A stretch of DNA of 64,000 nucleotides from Ovis canadensis (taxonomy: Eukaryota > Chordata > Mammalia > Artiodactyla > Bovidae). The translations under genes were made by a program, and so were the position numbers. Below, piece by piece: positions 51,281 through 63,047 of the stretch. The DNA lies in NCBI RefSeq assembly GCF_042477335.2, contig NC_091245.1:114424501-114488500 (forward strand), written 5' to 3'. The notes under the pieces were generated by a model. It was not told where the DNA came from and made no database searches. It worked only from the letters and a program-made list of their open reading frames with translations. Every line of letters starts with the position of its first letter. Position 1 is the stretch's first letter.

Positions 51281-52069
51281 CTTTATCCTATAGCCTACTC
51301 TTACGAAGCCGTCTACTGCCACCATCCTGGGCCACATTCATGCCACCACGCTTTGCTCCTGCTGACCTCTTCTCAGTCCTACAAACTCATCCCTCAGGGA
51401 TCTAAGCTCCCATGTGCTTTTCTGACACCACTTTCTCCGTCTGAAAAACCATTCTATCCCCCACTGGATGGATCCTGCTCCCACAGTATCGTGAATGCAC
51501 CTCTCTTATGGGACAGGTCCCCTTCTCTTTCGACAATGCTTGTGCATCTCTGTCCGGATTCAATGCCCATCCCCACCTCAAGCATGAACCCCAGGGGGAG
51601 GAGTGGCTGTCCCTTTTGTGTCCTTGCTCCTCAGAGCACAGTGTCTACAGGCTGTGGGCCCTGGGCAGCTGCTCTGAAACCTGGGTAAATACACGGCAGC
51701 ATGAGAAAGCTGGCCAGAGGAGGGGACCCTGCCAGACCAGGAGCACAGAGCTTCCCAGCCACGGGGTGGCCCAAGGCGGTTGGCCCAGACCAGCAGCAGA
51801 GAGCAGGCCTGCCTGTGCAGTGGGCGCCATGTCCCTGAGGCCCACCTGCTGGGCCCAAGAGAGCTGTCCTCAAGCCTACGCCCCTGTGAGCAGGGTGCCT
51901 GGACCCCATTCTGGGAATTGGAGAGGCCTGGGACCGAGTTCCCACATAACGAGCTTGTTCTGGGCTGTAGGAGCCTCCTTCAAAGGTCAGGTCTGCTTTA
52001 GCAGGACAGGCACTCTGCCATGCCCTCCTGAGTGACCCCCTGAGAAGTCCTCAAAGGCCACTAGAATCA
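51281..52069. other. Intronic sequence, probably L2-rich
   Basis: Text such as CATGTGCTTTTCTGACACC and CAGAGCACAGTGTCTACAGG has the flavour of an L2 3' region, but I cannot set borders. Chance frames on both strands have no domain. Confidence 0.4.
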
Positions 52070-52306
52070 CGTGTGTGTGTGTGTGTGTGTGTGCTCAGTT
52101 GCTCAGTCGTGTTCGACTCTTTACGATCCCACAGACTGTAGCCCGCCAGGCCCCTCTGTCCATGGGATTCTCCAGGCAAGAATACTGGAGTGGGTTGCTG
52201 TTTCCTCCTCCAGGGGATCTTCCTGCCCAAGGGATCACAACCCCATCTCTTGCATCTCCTGCATTGGCAGGCGGATTCTCTACCACTGTGCCACCTGCGA
52301 AGCCCC
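52070..52306 (-). mobile_element. Bov-tA SINE with (GT)n at its tail
   Basis: A (GT)11 run at 52070-52092 sits at the reversed 3' tail of a Bov-tA (GCTCAGTTGCTCAGTCGTG onward). The tRNA-like head ends TCTACCACTGTGCCACCTG. Confidence 0.92.
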
Positions 52307-52532
52307 ATAGACATGCTGGGTTCTAAATCAAATCGAAAGCCTGCCTGCAATGCTTACTATGCAGTATTATTATATTGAACATGGCCCCGAATGATACTAA
52401 AATAATGTGACCACTTACTGAGAGCATGTCTTTTTGCTCTTTTTGTCTCTGCACTAATGGGTTATGAAGGAGACGGGAAGAGAGGGATGTGGGAAGAGCT
52501 GATTAACCCAGCTTTTACAACTTCCTCCTCCT

Positions 52533-52735
52533 CTCTGGTGGCTTAGATGATAAGAATCCGCCTACAATGTAGAAGACCTGGGTTCGATCCCTGGGTCAGG
52601 AAGATCCCCTGGAGAAGGGAATGGCTACGCACTCCAGTATTCTTATCAGGAGAATTCCATGGACAGAGAAACCTGCTGGGCTACAGTCCATGGGGTCACA
52701 GAGAGTCGGACATGAATGAGCAGCTAACACTGTGA
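52533..52735 (+). mobile_element. Bov-tA SINE
   Basis: tRNA-like head CTCTGGTGGCTTAGATGATAA, then the Bov-A unit to TCGGACATGAATGAGCAGC. Confidence 0.92.
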
Positions 52736-53857
52736 CTTTACACTCTTCCTCCTCCTGGCAGCTGGGACCAGCAGAGCACCCCCTCCCCAGCCTGCCATCA
52801 CACTGGCTCACAGCTGGGCAGCAGTGATGAGCGGGATCTGCCCCTGACACTCACACAAGACCAAAGAGCAGATTCAGGGCCCTCTCAACTCCAGGCCACC
52901 CCTGTTTCCAAACTGTTCCAATCTGTTCCATCCCTCCTGCTCCCCCATTAGTGGTCTGAGCTGGCAGGACAGGGGCAGGCGCTGTGCCCTTGGCCCTGCG
53001 CCTGGGGCAGCCAGGCGTCTGAAAGCAGGATAAACATTGTTTCCCAGGCAGGCCGCACAGTTGGGTGCAATTGGCAGGGTTCAGGCATCTCTGTGTGGGG
53101 TTTATTAGGTCCTGGTCTGACAGAGAGGGGATGGTTTTGGTCTCTGTAAGACAAACAACAGAGCCTACCAGCCAAAGCCTCATTCCCCCACAACTGAGCT
53201 CATCTGCTCAAGACAATAAAACAGAAGAAGCTGGCTGGGCCTGGGCAGCAGAGTTCTGATGGAAAATATCTCATTCCCTGGCGCTGAGTGGGACCCTGGC
53301 TGCCAGCGGAGAAGCTGTGCTTCCTCAGAACTAAGGTGAGCGCTAGCGTGCCATGCCCAGAGAGGGGCATTTTTACTTGCCCGCTTCCCCTGGAAAAGCC
53401 CACTGAGAACCCAACTCCCTGCATCAGAGGCAGAGCCCAGGCAATACCCAGAGCCTCGCAAGTGGCTGGGAGAGGCCAGGAGTTTCTGTCAGGGGCTCTA
53501 TGGCTATGCCACCTTCCTGCCCGGATGCGGAAACTGCAGATGAGCTCTTGGAAACTGGGACTCATCTAAGCTTCAATGCACTGCATTGCCCCAGGCAGCT
53601 TCCAAACCCCTACAGGGTTCTGTCTCAGCACTAAGGCTCTGCGGTGATAGGGCCTTAATGTGAAGTTAGAGAACGTGCCCTCCCACCGATTTGCAGCCAG
53701 AGGTCTGGCATTGCTCTTGGTCCTGCTACAGACCCCCGAGGGCTATGTTACAGACCCCCGAGGGCTGTGTTACAGAGCTTTCATTTCTTCCACAGAAAAA
53801 CAGACAAAATATATGCCCTCCCTACATCATGAGCACACTTGGAGAATGCACTCTGAT
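52736..53857. other. Unrecognised intronic sequence
   Basis: GC-richer DNA with no recognised exon. A tandem of a 22-base unit lies at about 53727-53776 (see that entry). Confidence 0.45.
53727..53776. repeat. Tandem duplication of a 22-base unit
   Basis: The unit ACAGACCCCCGAGGGCTATG(TT) occurs twice in tandem and is followed by the start of a third copy (GTTACAG). One base differs between the two full copies. Confidence 0.9.
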
Positions 53858-54360
53858 GATGGTATGGCAAGCTGAGTGTTGTCTTCCAAAGGTATCCAAC
53901 TCTTAATCCTGGAACCTGTGAACGGGACTACATATGGCAAAAGAGAGTTTGCCAACATGATTACATCAGGGATGCTGTGATGGAGGGAGGCCAGGGGATG
54001 GGGGAGACTAGCCTGTGTTATTCAGAGGGGTCCTAATCACAGTCATAAGTATCCTCGTAGTAGGGAGGCAGAGGGAGATTTGACTGCGGAAGAGGAGGCA
54101 ACCTGAAGATGGAAGCAAAAGAAGGATGATGAGGAGGCCCCAAGCCAAGGAGTGCGGGCAGCCACCTGAGACTAGAAAAAGCAAAGACTGGACCATCCCT
54201 TGGAGCCTCAGGAAACAACCAGTCTCCTGACAGCTTGATTTTAGCCCTGAAAGACTCATTTCAGCCTTCTAGCCTCCAGAACATTCGAGAATAAATTTCT
54301 ATTGTTTAAGCCATTAAGTTTGTGGTAATTTGTTACAGGAGGCATAGGAAACTAAAACAG
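53858..54360 (+). mobile_element. MLT1-type MaLR LTR (old endogenous retrovirus-like)
   Basis: A solitary LTR of about 500 bases. It has CTTAATCCTGGAACCTGTG near the left, GGGGTCCTAATCACAGTC in the middle, a polyadenylation-type AGAATAAATTTCTATTG, and the family end AGTTTGTGGTAATTTG then GGAAACTAAAACAG. No internal retroviral coding sequence accompanies it. Confidence 0.8.
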
Positions 54361-54859
54361 ATGGAGTCTGCTTCTGGAGTCAAGCATCTTTATTTCTGTA
54401 GGAAGAAGGGACACCCAGGACCTCAGGATGTATCACCATATGCCCTCAGATAGAGCAAATGCCAGCAACACACAGTGGGGTGCAGCACAGGCAGAAACAA
54501 AGTGATGGGTGTGTGTGGCCTGGGAGCCTGTGAAGACAGGTCCAAGGGGGGCCGGCAAGCCACGAGGCCCAGGCCCATCACTACGGTCAGAGTCTGGGGC
54601 TGTTACGATGCTCGCACCCTTGGCAGCAAACTGTCAGCCCTGGAGAGAAGAAGCCATGTGTTTATTCCTTTTCAAGGGTAATGAGAGAAAGAAGGGAGAC
54701 AGTTCAAAGGCACCGTGGAGAAAAGAGAATGCTTCTGCCTGCAGCTCAGAAGTTCTCCCCCAAAGTATGGTGACAGGGAACATTTCCTAAGCTGTCTCTA
54801 TGTACTAACTCATCTCATCATCAGTGGTCCTGGGAGACAGCTGGCCCTGCTTCAAAGAT
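54361..54859. other. Unrecognised intronic sequence
   Basis: No repeat family or exon is recognised. Overlapping + strand frames (54475-54681, 54509-54790) lack a domain. Confidence 0.4.
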
Positions 54860-55027
54860 TCCCAGGCTCTGGGGATGGGATGGGGAGGGAGAGGGTGCAA
54901 GATGGGGAACACATGTACACCCGTGGCGGATCCATGTCAATGTATGGCAAAACCAATACAATATTGTAAAGTAATTAGCCTCCAAAAAAAAAATAATAAT
55001 AATAATTAAATTTAATTTTTTAAAAAA
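54860..55027 (+). mobile_element. L1 3' end fragment
   Basis: Ruminant L1 3'UTR end: GGAACACATGTACACCCGTG, then ATGTATGGCAAAACCAATAC and GTAAAGTAATTAGCCTCC, followed by an A/ATA-rich tail. Confidence 0.85.
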
Positions 55028-55702
55028 GATGGCAGACAGCATATATAATAGGCCTTCCTCCTGCCTAAAATGCTATGAAGTCATGACAAATTTGATATGA
55101 TAAATTAGCATGCTTCATTTTTAAAATAATCTTTTGATCTCTCTCTTCCGTAAGTGGTTGCCCAAGTGATGTGGTCACTTGGAGTACTTGAAGATATGAT
55201 AATTCTCTTTCAGGAGAGCACGTATATAATGTATAAAAATTTTGCTATTATAATTAAAACCGCCACTTGAGAGGAAATGAATGATTTTGCTGTAGCTGAA
55301 CCAAATGTGTTAGATGATTAAACCTCCTGCAAAGGAGATTTATGCACAGAGAGGGTTCCTTCTTTATAGAAGTTAACTATGGTAAATACCTACCATTTTT
55401 CATAATTTCACCTTCTCCGGTGAAAAGATTTTTTATTTGTCCCTTCAACAACTTAAGTAAAATGTAGAAGTTCTAGCCCTACTTGACTAAAACAAAACAA
55501 TAACAACAAAAATAACTTGGAGGGAAAATGTTTCTGTGGGCCAGAAACATTTCTATCATAGTGCTTTCTAAATTTCTTTATTTGCAGATGGGGTAGCCCT
55601 CACATGTAAAATACCATCTATGAACCAGGAATAGAGGATAGAGACAGGACCGCGAAATCAACCTGTTGGTCCCAAACTCATTCTCTAGTGTTTTACCCTT
55701 TG
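55028..55702. other. Unrecognised AT-rich intronic sequence
   Basis: Nothing recognised. No frame of note. Confidence 0.4.
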
Positions 55703-55850
55703 CTGTTGTTCAGTTGCTAAATTATGTTCAACTCTTTGCAACCTGATGGATGGTACAGCAGTCTTCCCTGTCCTTCACTGTCTCCTAGAGTCTGCTCAAA
55801 TTCATGTCCACTGAGTCGATGATGCTAGCCAACCATCTTGTCCTGTTTTT
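55703..55850 (-). mobile_element. Short BovB-type 3' end, diverged
   Basis: Reversed BovB tail-like sequence: GTTCAGTTGCTAAATTATG, then CTGTCCTTCACTGTCTCC and CATGTCCACTGAGTCGATG. Roughly 150 bases, more diverged than the other BovB copies. Confidence 0.7.
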
Positions 55851-55883
55851 TCCTTAAGCTCCGGTTGTATTTGAAATAGTTTC

Positions 55884-56062
55884 CCCCTGATATCTGTGGG
55901 GGATTGGTTCCAGGAGTCCTGATGGATAATAAAATTTGCAGAGACTCAAGACCATCATGTAAAATGTCTCAGGACAATGAATACAGTGCAGCTTCCACAT
56001 GTCAGAGTTACTCATCCTCAGATTCAACCAACTATGGTCCGAGGATACAGAAGGCCATTTGA
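55884..56062 (+). mobile_element. Tigger/MER2-like DNA transposon remnant
   Basis: The left end ATATCTGTGGGGGATTGG(TTCCAGGA) and right part TCAGATTCAACCAACTATGG resemble the ends of a TcMar-Tigger (MER2-type) element. The interior is mostly missing. The subfamily name is uncertain. Confidence 0.65.
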
Positions 56063-58475
56063 GTGCATTTCTTTGAAGCTAAAGGACATCTTGCCTTATC
56101 TATTATATGTATTATCTTCTAAAATGTTTATAGGTTAACAACAACAAAAAAAAGGTTCCCAGGGTCTGATGGGGCTTTTCCTCTCAGCACATCAAGCTGC
56201 TCAATCTTGCCATCTAACACAAAGAAGTCAGCACACAAGAGGCCCCCTCCGCCCTCTAGGGCTCCCAGCTGTGGCTGTCACGTGGCAGGCCTCCCCTGCA
56301 GGGTGGAGCAGCCCCGACACACTCCTCTGCCCCTCCCCGATGGCTGCCTTAACGCTTGCGCAGTGAGCAGTGTCCACTGGGGATGCTCTCTGGCCCTTTC
56401 ATCCTAGCCAAGCCTGTCTTGTGCACCCGCCCCCCCCGCACACACTCGGTTTTCCTGCCCGTCTCTCCTGGTTCCCACTCGCCGCCCAGGTCAGACTGTC
56501 TTTGGCTGGTTCTCTCTTCTGCCCACCTTTCAGATGTCACCTCTCAGAGCCCCAGCTTCAGCCCCTCGTCTTCCTCTTCCTGCGCTCCCTGGGCACACTT
56601 GGCTGTCACTCAGCCCAGACTTTGTTTCTGAGTGCCAGGTGGCCACCCCCTTATGAGACCCTTCCCTCCTGAGTGCCCTCCTGATTCCTCAAACTTAATG
56701 GATTCAAAAAGGAATTCATTTGCTTCAGTTCACAGCCCTCTCCTCCTACACTTCCTGTCCGGGAGAAAGGCACGGCGCACCATTCTCCAAGCCGAGAGTC
56801 TTGGTTCTCCCTGCTGTCCACCTCTCCACGCATGGCCCCGTTGGCCTCCGTCTCCCACCTCTTCACTTCTCAGCTCTTCCACTCCACCTCTGTGCTTAGC
56901 TTAGACCTCACTGTCCCTCGCCCGGATCACTCCAGTTACACTGGATGCTATGGCTCATCTCTAACCCCTTCTAACCCATCCACCGCCTGCCCCCAGAAGT
57001 CCTGAGCTGCTTTTCTGCTTAAACCCTTAACTCACCATCACCAACTGCTGCAGGAAGCCCTAGGTCCTACCCCAGGACATCAGCCCCCCTTCAATGCCAT
57101 CACTTCTTGCCATCTCCCCTCAATCAGAGTTCTCAAACTCAAATGCCTCTCGGGGCCAGGTGCGATGGAAATGGGTGAAGCAGGCTGAGTATAAAAGGAT
57201 GAGTAACAACAGAGACGGGTGGACTGGAAGAGCAGCTGACCTAAGGCATTCGAGTTTAAGGTTGACAAGACATCTTGGGGGTGCATTTGGCCCTCGGGTT
57301 GCCAGCTTTGAGATCTCTTGCCCATACCTAACTGCTCATACTCGCCATGGTGCCATGCCTGGAGGTAGCTTCATGGACAGGTGAACCGGGCAATCACCTT
57401 TTTAAAGCTCTGCTATTGCCATCTTGTAATTCTTAATCATTTTAGTTTGGATTTTTATTTTATAGTCAGAGTCTAATAGGACAATGGGGCCTGTGCTTGA
57501 GCAGAGGACACAGTACATGTGCCCCCCTTCCTATGGCCCATTTGCGTGCAGGGGACACCGGTGGGCCCACTGCTCGTTCGGTTACAGTGACATCCAGAGA
57601 TTCAGACAAAGCAGGTGTGTTGTCCCGGTGACTGAGTGCACAGGGCATCACAGCCCCAGAGGCCACACTTGCCATTCTAAACAGAACCTTGAATGCAGAA
57701 AGAAGGCAGCGGTATGCTAGGAACCATATGTAACCAAGTAATCCCATTATATTCTTTCTTACTTGTGTTATTTCCTTGGAGCAGACAATAACTCATGCTG
57801 AAAATGTTATAGATGAGGGAAAGATAGGGCAACTCACAGTTCCTTTTCTTTTGTTCAGGGAGCCGAATGTAGGGAGTGGGGGAAGATTGTGAGCATATTA
57901 AGAAGAGAAACAGATGAGTTTGTTTTGTGCCGCATTTTCACTGGTCTGCTTGAAACAAATTACACAGAAACATAGGAGCCGTGAAGAACAAACTGTATCA
58001 TCTTGGTGGACTCCACACACGAGTTAAATGATCTTACCTTTGCATTGAAAACTGGTAGTGCACAATATAAACATGAATGATAAAATTCACGCCAGTTATT
58101 TAACTTTTTAAAAAAATATTTCTTTACTTACAATGGCATGAAGTAGCAAAGAAAAAACAAGTGAAAGAGAGAAAGTCAGAGAAGAAAGGAAACGGCTTTA
58201 TATTCACTATCTTCAATGACACTTTCCATCTTGCTTTTTGAACTGGGGCTCCATGTTTTCATTTTGCACTGGGCTCAACAAAATGTGTAGTCAGCCCTAA
58301 CTAAACTGGTCCACTGCTGGGGCTCTTGTTGACTCTGGTCCTTCTTATTGCAATGCCACCTTTCTTCCTGGCTGGTTTTGTCTCATCCCTCAAGACATCT
58401 AGGTCAACTTCTCTTTCCAGAAGAGAGCCCCTCTGACCGCAAAGCACTCTGTGCTCACCCCCCCTGAGTTGAAAC
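56063..58475. other. Unrecognised intronic sequence
   Basis: 56160-57060 is C-rich on the plus strand, perhaps with L2 pieces (for example TTCAGATGTCACCTCTCAGAG). 57120-57320 (TTTGGCCCTCGGGTTGCCAG) resembles an old DNA transposon end but is not assignable. The rest is unrecognised, and no exon is seen. Confidence 0.4.
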
Positions 58476-58692
58476 TGGGTTTGCCAGGTGGCTCAGTGGT
58501 AATCAATTTACCTGCCAATGCAGGAGCCACAGGAGATGTGGGTTCAAACCCTGGGTTGGGAAGATCACCTGGAGGAGGAAATGGCAATGCACTCCAGTTT
58601 TCTTGCCTGGAGAATCCCATGGACAGAAGAGCCTGGCGGTCTACAGTCCACGGGGTCACAGAGTCAGGCATGAATGAACGGCTGAATGCTAC
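58476..58692 (+). mobile_element. Bov-tA SINE
   Basis: tRNA-like head GTTTGCCAGGTGGCTCAGTG, then the Bov-A unit to GCATGAATGAACGGCTGAA. Confidence 0.92.
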
Positions 58693-60414
58693 CCACCACC
58701 TGAACTGAAACTGTGTTTCTGGGTCTCATAGACGAGCTTGTGCACAACTCCAGGTCGGGGACCCTGCCTCACCTGCTTTTGTAGGACCAACACCTACAGC
58801 GCCTGCACATCGTCAACACTCAGTACTGTCCTTCAACTGAGTACTGACAAAAGAGTGTGCTCCTCTGCTTATAACCTTCTCTAACACCTTTAGATCGAAG
58901 TCCTCATGTCTTACTCCCTTCATCATCAGGCCCTCTCCCTTATGTCTCCTGGTCTGTGCCAGCACCGTGGGAGCCCTTCAAAACCCCTGCAGAGGCTCAC
59001 GCTGTCAGCTCTGCCCTGGTGACCACACCTGGAGATGGGGCTCCACAGTCAGAACCAGAGACAGCCTGCCCTGGACCACATTCCTTGCCAGACCTGTCCA
59101 CTCTAGTCCCTGCAGCCCCTCCTGGTGACACCTCCGTGGAAGTGGCCAGCGCGGTGGGGCTGGGTGACTCAGGAGTGGCCTGTATCCTTGTAGACAGGCA
59201 CAGACTCTCCCTTACCCACTTACACGGAGCCGCTCCGCTTTATATTTGTGTTTCTAGGGCCAGCGGCCTCTGTATTCTGACAGAGGCTCCTTGTGGTTTC
59301 AGGGGCCTGGTGAGCTGATCAGCAAAGTGAGAGCGGAGTGTCTGTGGAGCTGGGGCTGGGAAAGGTGCCTGTCAAGAGACTCCGGGCAGCCGACGGGACA
59401 GTCCTTGGTACTGGGTCTGGGTGCTGCGGAGGCTGCGGCCGGCACCGCCCTGCCTGTGTCGGCGCCACCTTCCTCAGGCCGTCTCGTGCCCACCACCAGC
59501 GTGGCCGGCCAGACCTTGGGGGTTGTTACGGCCAGTTACTCTGTGGAAGAGGCGGTCTTCATGGGATCACATTTCTAGGTTCAGCCATGAGGCAGGCTCT
59601 CTGGTATCGCTGTCATCCCGACTGTCCTCTTCGCTCCTCCCCGCTCCCCACTCTGCCCCACACCAGCCTCTCCCACAACGCGCATCACAGCCCTTAAGGT
59701 CTGGGGCTCTGCAAAGCTGTGGCCATGGGGCACCCATGTTCTCGTCCTCTGTGGCAGCCTGACCAGAGCTCCCCACACCACCGAGGATGGTGACCAGTCC
59801 CCTCCCTTCCCTCCTGGAGCCCGGCTCCCATCACTGGTGGTGTTTTTCCTCTCTTGTCCTCGAGCAGCTATGCTTTGGCCAAAAGTTAATCCTAATTTGT
59901 TTGTTTCTGCAATTTTTCTGAGCGTCTTACAATTCCCTTGGGGAAACTGGTAGACATTTTAGGGCATCACAAAACCAGGTTTGGAAGCCACAGGATAGGA
60001 TGTTCCTTCTAAAAGCAGCCCCATTTAAAACCACTCAAACAGCTGACACTCGAAATTGCCAGGCTCATTTAACAGCAAACAACCTTTCGCAGGTAGCAAG
60101 TCAGTGGTGTGTGTTGGTTTCAGACAAATGATTCTTATTTAACTGAAGGCTACGTATAGTCTTACTTGGCCAGGCACAGGCAGGCAGGAAGTGTGCTAAG
60201 AAGGTTCCAGAAAAGAAATCCCATCCACACTAACAGCAGTCTGAGAGAAGCATGTGGCAGCAATACGTGATTGGAAATGATTCCTGAGAAACCTGCCAAG
60301 ACTCCACCTGCCTTCTCTCTGTGCCACCTCCTCTTTTCATCCGTTGGCGTTTGAAGAAGCACTTATATCTGTGTCTGTGTCCCTGTGTTTTTTTCCGCAG
60401 TAGATACAAGAGGC
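58693..60414. other. Unrecognised intronic sequence, partly GC-rich
   Basis: About 58950-59800 is GC-rich with chance frames on both strands (for example 58956-59318 and 59291-59578 plus). No domain or conserved motif is seen, and no repeat is assigned. Confidence 0.4.
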
Positions 60415-60480
60415 AAGAATCCCAGATCTTCTGGAAAAAACCCTACAGGCCAGTCTTTAAGCAGAAGCTGACATCCTCTG
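60415..60480. repeat. Left copy of 65-base direct duplication
   Basis: Starts AAGAATCCCAGATCTTCTGG and ends CAGAAGCTGACATCCTCTG. The partner is at 60976-61039. It lies directly before an L1 3' fragment. Confidence 0.92.
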
Positions 60481-60975
60481 TGTAAGACAGATGGATAAAG
60501 TAGATGTGGCCCATACATACTATGGAATAATACTCAGCTGGTAAAAAGAATGAAATAATGCCATTTGCAGCAACATGGATGGACCTAGAGTTTACCATAC
60601 GAAGTGAAATAAGTCAGAGAGAGACAAATATCGAAATCTAAAACAAAATGATACAAATGAGCTTATTTACAAAACAGAAACAGAGTCACAGAGAATGAGT
60701 TTATAATTATCAGGGGAAAGGTTGAGGGGAAGGGACAATTAGGGAGTATGGGACGTTTACACACTTCTGTATTTAAAACAGATAACTAACAAGGACCTAC
60801 TGTATATGTGGTACAGGGAACTCTGCTCAATATTCTGTAAGAACCTAAATGGGAAAAGAGTTTGAGTACGAATTGGTATCGATACTTGTATAAATGAATC
60901 ACTTTGCTGCACACCGGAAACTAACATAACATTGTTAATCAACTATATTCCAATATAAAATAAAAATGAGGAAAA
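60481..60975 (+). mobile_element. L1 3' end between duplicated flanks
   Basis: It begins near the end of ORF2 (GACAGATGGATAAAGTAGATG) and continues through the L1 3'UTR (CAGGGAACTCTGCTCAATAT, then CAACTATATTCCAATAT) to AAAATAAAAATGAGGAAA. It is 5' truncated and about 490 bases long. Confidence 0.9.
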
Positions 60976-61039
60976 AAGAACCCCAGCTCTTTTGGAAAAT
61001 CCCCCAGGCCAGTCTTTAAGCAGAAGCTGACGTCCTCTG
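60976..61039. repeat. Right copy of 65-base direct duplication
   Basis: Starts AAGAACCCCAGCTCTTTTGG and ends CAGAAGCTGACGTCCTCTG. It differs from the left copy at several positions and lacks about two bases. Confidence 0.92.
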
Positions 61040-61045
61040 CTGTAT

Positions 61046-61247
61046 AGTGGCTCAGTTGTGTCCGACTCCTTCGCCACCCCATGGACTCTAGTCCGCCAGG
61101 CTCCTCTGTCCGTGGAAGTCCCCAGGCAAGAATACTGGAGTGGGTTGCCATTTCCTTCCCCAGGGGATCTTCCCGACCCAGGGATTGTCTCCTGTGTCTC
61201 CTGCATTGGCAAGCGGGTTCTCTAACACTGAGCCCCCAGGGAAGCCC
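61046..61247 (-). mobile_element. Bov-tA SINE
   Basis: Reversed Bov-A unit (GTGGCTCAGTTGTGTCCGAC) and tRNA-like head ending TCTAACACTGAGCCCCCAGG. It follows the right 65-base copy within a few bases. Confidence 0.92.
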
Positions 61248-61504
61248 CTCGGTGACAACGTGAACAGAATATTGCACCACAAGAGAAAGTGTATCCCGCG
61301 TCCTGCTCCTCTGCCAGGCAAACAACTGCCGGGACACAGGGTTTCTCTTGTCTGGGCATCGGCATCTCAGTCAGGCTAACGAAGGAGGCGGAGTCCTGAG
61401 ACCTAAGAACTCCAGAAAGATGCACGTCGGAAAAGCGCGCGGGGGCGGGCGACACCCAGGGGAGGCAGGCGGGTTGTGGAGACAGTGGAGAACGCACTGG
61501 CTGA

Positions 61505-61717
61505 AAGTGAAAGTGCGAGTAGCTTAGTCGTGTCTGACTCTGCAACCCTAAGGACTGTGGCCCATCAGGCTCGTCTGTCCATGGCATTCTCCAGGCAAGG
61601 ATACTGGAGTGGGTAGCCATGCCCTTCTCCAGGGGATCTTCCCATCCCAAGGATCGAACTCAGGTCTCCTGCATTACAGGCAGACTCTTTACTACCTGAG
61701 CCTCCGGGGAAGCCCCT
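61505..61717 (-). mobile_element. Bov-tA SINE
   Basis: Reversed Bov-A unit (GTAGCTTAGTCGTGTCTGAC) and tRNA-like head ending CTTTACTACCTGAGCCTCCG. A short CpG-rich patch (about 61405-61470, AAAGCGCGCGGGGGCGGGCG) lies just before it. Confidence 0.92.
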
Positions 61718-62367
61718 CTTCTGCTGGCTAGGAAGTCACCAAGGGAAGAGTTTCCAGCTGGGCAAGCACCATCCCTGGGGACATACAAGGAGTGTGGACC
61801 TGCCTGCTGCCTGTACTCCGCCCGTCTGTGCGGGGACAGTGGTGGGCAGCTGGCTACGTTTCTGGAGAAACTGTCCCTGCCATCCAAGTGGTAGATGTGC
61901 GGGGGCCCTGGGGAGTGCACACCCCTGGCAGTGGGGAGACGGGGTGCTGGGCTCAGGGTCTGTGGGCCCATGAGCAAGGTCAAGGCTGCCCAGAAGCCGG
62001 TGTGGAAGTGGACCCTTTGCTCGGACCCTGGGGCATTCTGCATAAATTGAGCAAGACCCACAGCTTCAGAACTGATTCTCCATGCAGTGAGAAATGGATC
62101 TTCTATTCTGGGGTCAGCTTGCTCCCACTGTGACAGTGAAAGGGACGAAAAGAAAAACATTCTTTCCTCCCACCCCAACCTCTGTGGCTCAAGAACTGTC
62201 TCCTTGCTTAGCTTCCTCCTGGCCAAGGTTCATGAGATTTTGCCTTGGGGTCCATGTGACTGGACCTTGTTATTACTCTGGGATTTTTTTTTTCACCCAA
62301 TAAGAATTCCTTGCTATATCACAGTCTGATACACTTACTACAGGATATAACGAGCTACAGTGGAAGC
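61718..62367. other. Unrecognised intronic sequence
   Basis: No exon or repeat is recognised. A minus-strand frame of 188 codons (61660-62226) overlaps the SINE head at one end and has no domain. Confidence 0.4.
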
Positions 62368-62488
62368 CCAAGAATACTGGAGAGGGTAGCCTATCCCTTC
62401 TCCAGCAGATCTTCCTGACCCAGGAATCAAACTGGGGTCCCCTGCATTGCAGGAGGGTTCTTCACCAACTGAGCTATCAGGGATTCCC
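62368..62488 (-). mobile_element. Bov-tA SINE fragment (head side)
   Basis: Only the part from AGAATACTGGAGAGGGTAGC through the reversed tRNA-like head (ACCAACTGAGCTATCAGGG) is present. The Bov-A 3' portion is missing. Confidence 0.88.
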
Positions 62489-62521
62489 AATTGAAGCAGC
62501 AATCTTTAGTAAATTTCTAAT

Positions 62522-62778
62522 TTATGAGACCCCCAGAAGGGCAGAGATTTGGCCAAGGTCACACAGCTCTCTGCAGCAGGGACTAGGCTACAACCAGGCG
62601 TCTGGCGGCTGGTAGGTGCTCCTACCAACATCTGTCTGGCATGGCTGGCACCTCATCCTGAGGAGGAACTGGGAAAGAGGCTGCCAAGGGGGCTGAAAAT
62701 GGGAAGGGAAAGAAAGGTATAAATGCAAATCGCATCTCTGTCAAATTAAGTTATTTTTAATGAAATTACTATTCATTC
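62522..62778. other. MIR-like remnant and unassigned sequence
   Basis: About 62522-62600 (GATTTGGCCAAGGTCACACA) has a MIR core. The remainder to 62778 is not recognised. Confidence 0.55.
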
Positions 62779-63047
62779 GGAGAAGGCAATGGCACCCCAC
62801 TCCAGCACTCTTGCCTGGAAAACCCCATGGACAGAGGAGCCTGGTAGGCTGCAGTCCATGGGGTCGCGAAGAGTCGGACACGATTGAGCAACTTCACTTT
62901 CACTTTTTACTTTCATGCATTGGAGAAGGAAATGGCAACCCACTCCAGTGTTCTTGCCTGGAGGATCCCAGGGACAGTGAAGCCTGATGGGCTGTCGTCT
63001 ATGGGGGTGCACAGACTCGGACACGACTGAAGCGACTTAGCAGCAGT
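62779..63047 (+). mobile_element. BOVA2 dimeric SINE
   Basis: Two Bov-A units (GGAGAAGGCAATGGCACCCC first, GGAGAAGGAAATGGCAACCC second) with the CTTTCACTTTTTACTTTCATG linker, ending GACTTAGCAGCAG. Confidence 0.93.

Noticed and set aside
53858..54360. Possible provirus
   Set aside because: Only a solitary old MaLR-type LTR is seen. No internal gag, pol or env sequence lies beside it.
61660..62226. 188-codon minus-strand frame
   Set aside because: It starts in unassigned intron DNA and ends in a Bov-tA head. No domain is present.
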